Assembly (NCBI GenBank): GCA_002898675.1
Contig: BEHW01000050.1
Coordinates: 1 to 15,051, forward strand
Origin: a bacterium HR20
GTDB lineage: Bacteria; Bacteroidota; Ignavibacteria; Kapaibacteriales; NICIL-2
DNA: 15,051 nt
Direction: 5' to 3'
Shown: positions 14,556 through 15,051 of the stretch, piece after piece
Position numbering within the stretch: the first letter of the stretch is position 1
Layout of the letters: each line of letters opens with the position of its first letter
The notes under the pieces: generated by a model
Databases searched by the model: none
What the model saw: the letters and a program-made list of their open reading frames with translations, nothing else
What the model was told of the DNA's origin: nothing
Position numbers and translations under genes: made by a program

Positions 14556-15051
14556 ACCCGACCGTCGGCAGGATTGGCAGCATCGTCGAGCGGCGTTCGA
14601 TTAGCTCGAGCGTCTCGCGATTGACACGGTAGAACACGCCGATGACATTCTGCCGATTGTACACGTTGATAACGTCCAGATACCAGCTCCACCGCCAGCC
14701 GAACCAATTGGTGTAGGTCGTCAGTCGTACGTCGAGCCGGTGGTAGTCCGGGAGCCGTCCGCGGTTGATGTTGGCTATACCACCCCGATCCACATCGAAG
14801 ACGACACCGCGCCAATCGGTGTCAATTTTTGCTTCTACTTGGCCGGTCTCTGGATTGCGCACTTGGACGACGCGTGGCTTGATGCCGACGGGATAGGTCC
14901 ACGGGAAGCCGCTTCCATAGGTGAAGGTAAAGCTCAAATCCAGGTTTGCGCTGATGCGGTAGCCCCCGACGATGCTGAGCGTGTGCCGACGATCGAAGTT
15001 GAACGGAATCACCAAGCCATCGCGATAGCGATTGGCAAAAGCAAACGAATA
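14539..15051 (-). CDS. TonB-dependent outer-membrane receptor, C-terminal part (5' end beyond the window)
   Basis: The frame is open to the right edge and 170 residues are visible. It shows the alternating aromatic strands of an outer-membrane beta-barrel: FNFDRRHTLSIVGGYRI, then LDLSFTFTYGSGFPWTYP, DYHRLDVRLTTYTNW, and WSWYLDVINVYNRQNV. It ends in GFSVTF, with the terminal Phe that the BAM assembly machinery recognises. The phrase DxxNVYNRQNV near the end is typical of Bacteroidota TonB-dependent receptors of the carboxypeptidase-regulatory/plug type. The plug and TonB box are outside the window, so the substrate cannot be told. Its last 17 bases overlap the end of rlmN on the other strand. 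Confidence 0.85.
   Translation of the reverse strand, partial: YSFAFANRYRDGLVIPFNFDRRHTLSIVGGYRISANLDLSFTFTYGSGFPWTYPVGIKPRVVQVRNPETGQVEAKIDTDWRGVVFDVDRGGIANINRGRLPDYHRLDVRLTTYTNWFGWRWSWYLDVINVYNRQNVIGVFYRVNRETLELIERRSTMLPILPTVGFSVTF

Overview
The window looks like a chromosomal segment of a Bacteroidota-related bacterium, possibly of the Chlorobi/Ignavibacteria/Kapabacteria side of that phylum. Three things support this. Three reading frames end in a type IX secretion (T9SS) type A-like C-terminal sorting domain. A TonB-dependent receptor barrel lies at the right edge. Several gene starts are preceded by matches to the Bacteroidota promoter pattern (TTTG, about 19-20 bases, TAnnTTTG). No mobile element, CRISPR array, tRNA or rRNA was recognised. 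The lineage is an inference; there is no rRNA here to settle it.

Left half (1-7266, all + strand): a row of secreted surface proteins. The tail of one (1-244) is followed by a strong terminator. Next comes a giant gene (622-5775): signal peptide, seven-bladed Tyr-rich SBBP-type propeller, CARDB-like domain, right-handed beta-helix, six Ig-like domains and a T9SS sorting domain. After a second terminator comes a smaller paralogue (6073-7266), which is collinear with only the last three Ig domains and sorting domain of the giant. The sorting-domain DNA at 1-244 and 5532-5775 is nearly identical (6 mismatches in 244 bases by hand count). The giant gene carries an internal block of about 3 kb with a strikingly G-rich third codon position. 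Together these suggest modular exchange or gene conversion among paralogous surface proteins.

Right half: housekeeping and envelope genes. anmK (cell-wall sugar recycling, -) is divergent from a PAP2-type lipid phosphatase gene (+). Then comes a 260-base gap holding what looks like a structured non-coding RNA on the - strand, whose terminator lies inside the 3' end of the phosphatase gene. hslO (Hsp33, +) converges on and overlaps dnaJ (-), which is preceded by grpE with a 3-base gap, so a redox chaperone and two DnaK co-chaperones sit together without dnaK or hrcA. A lone OppC/DppC-type ABC permease (-) lies upstream of grpE and is divergent from rlmN (+). The 3' end of rlmN overlaps the 3' end of a TonB-dependent receptor gene (-) that runs off the right edge.
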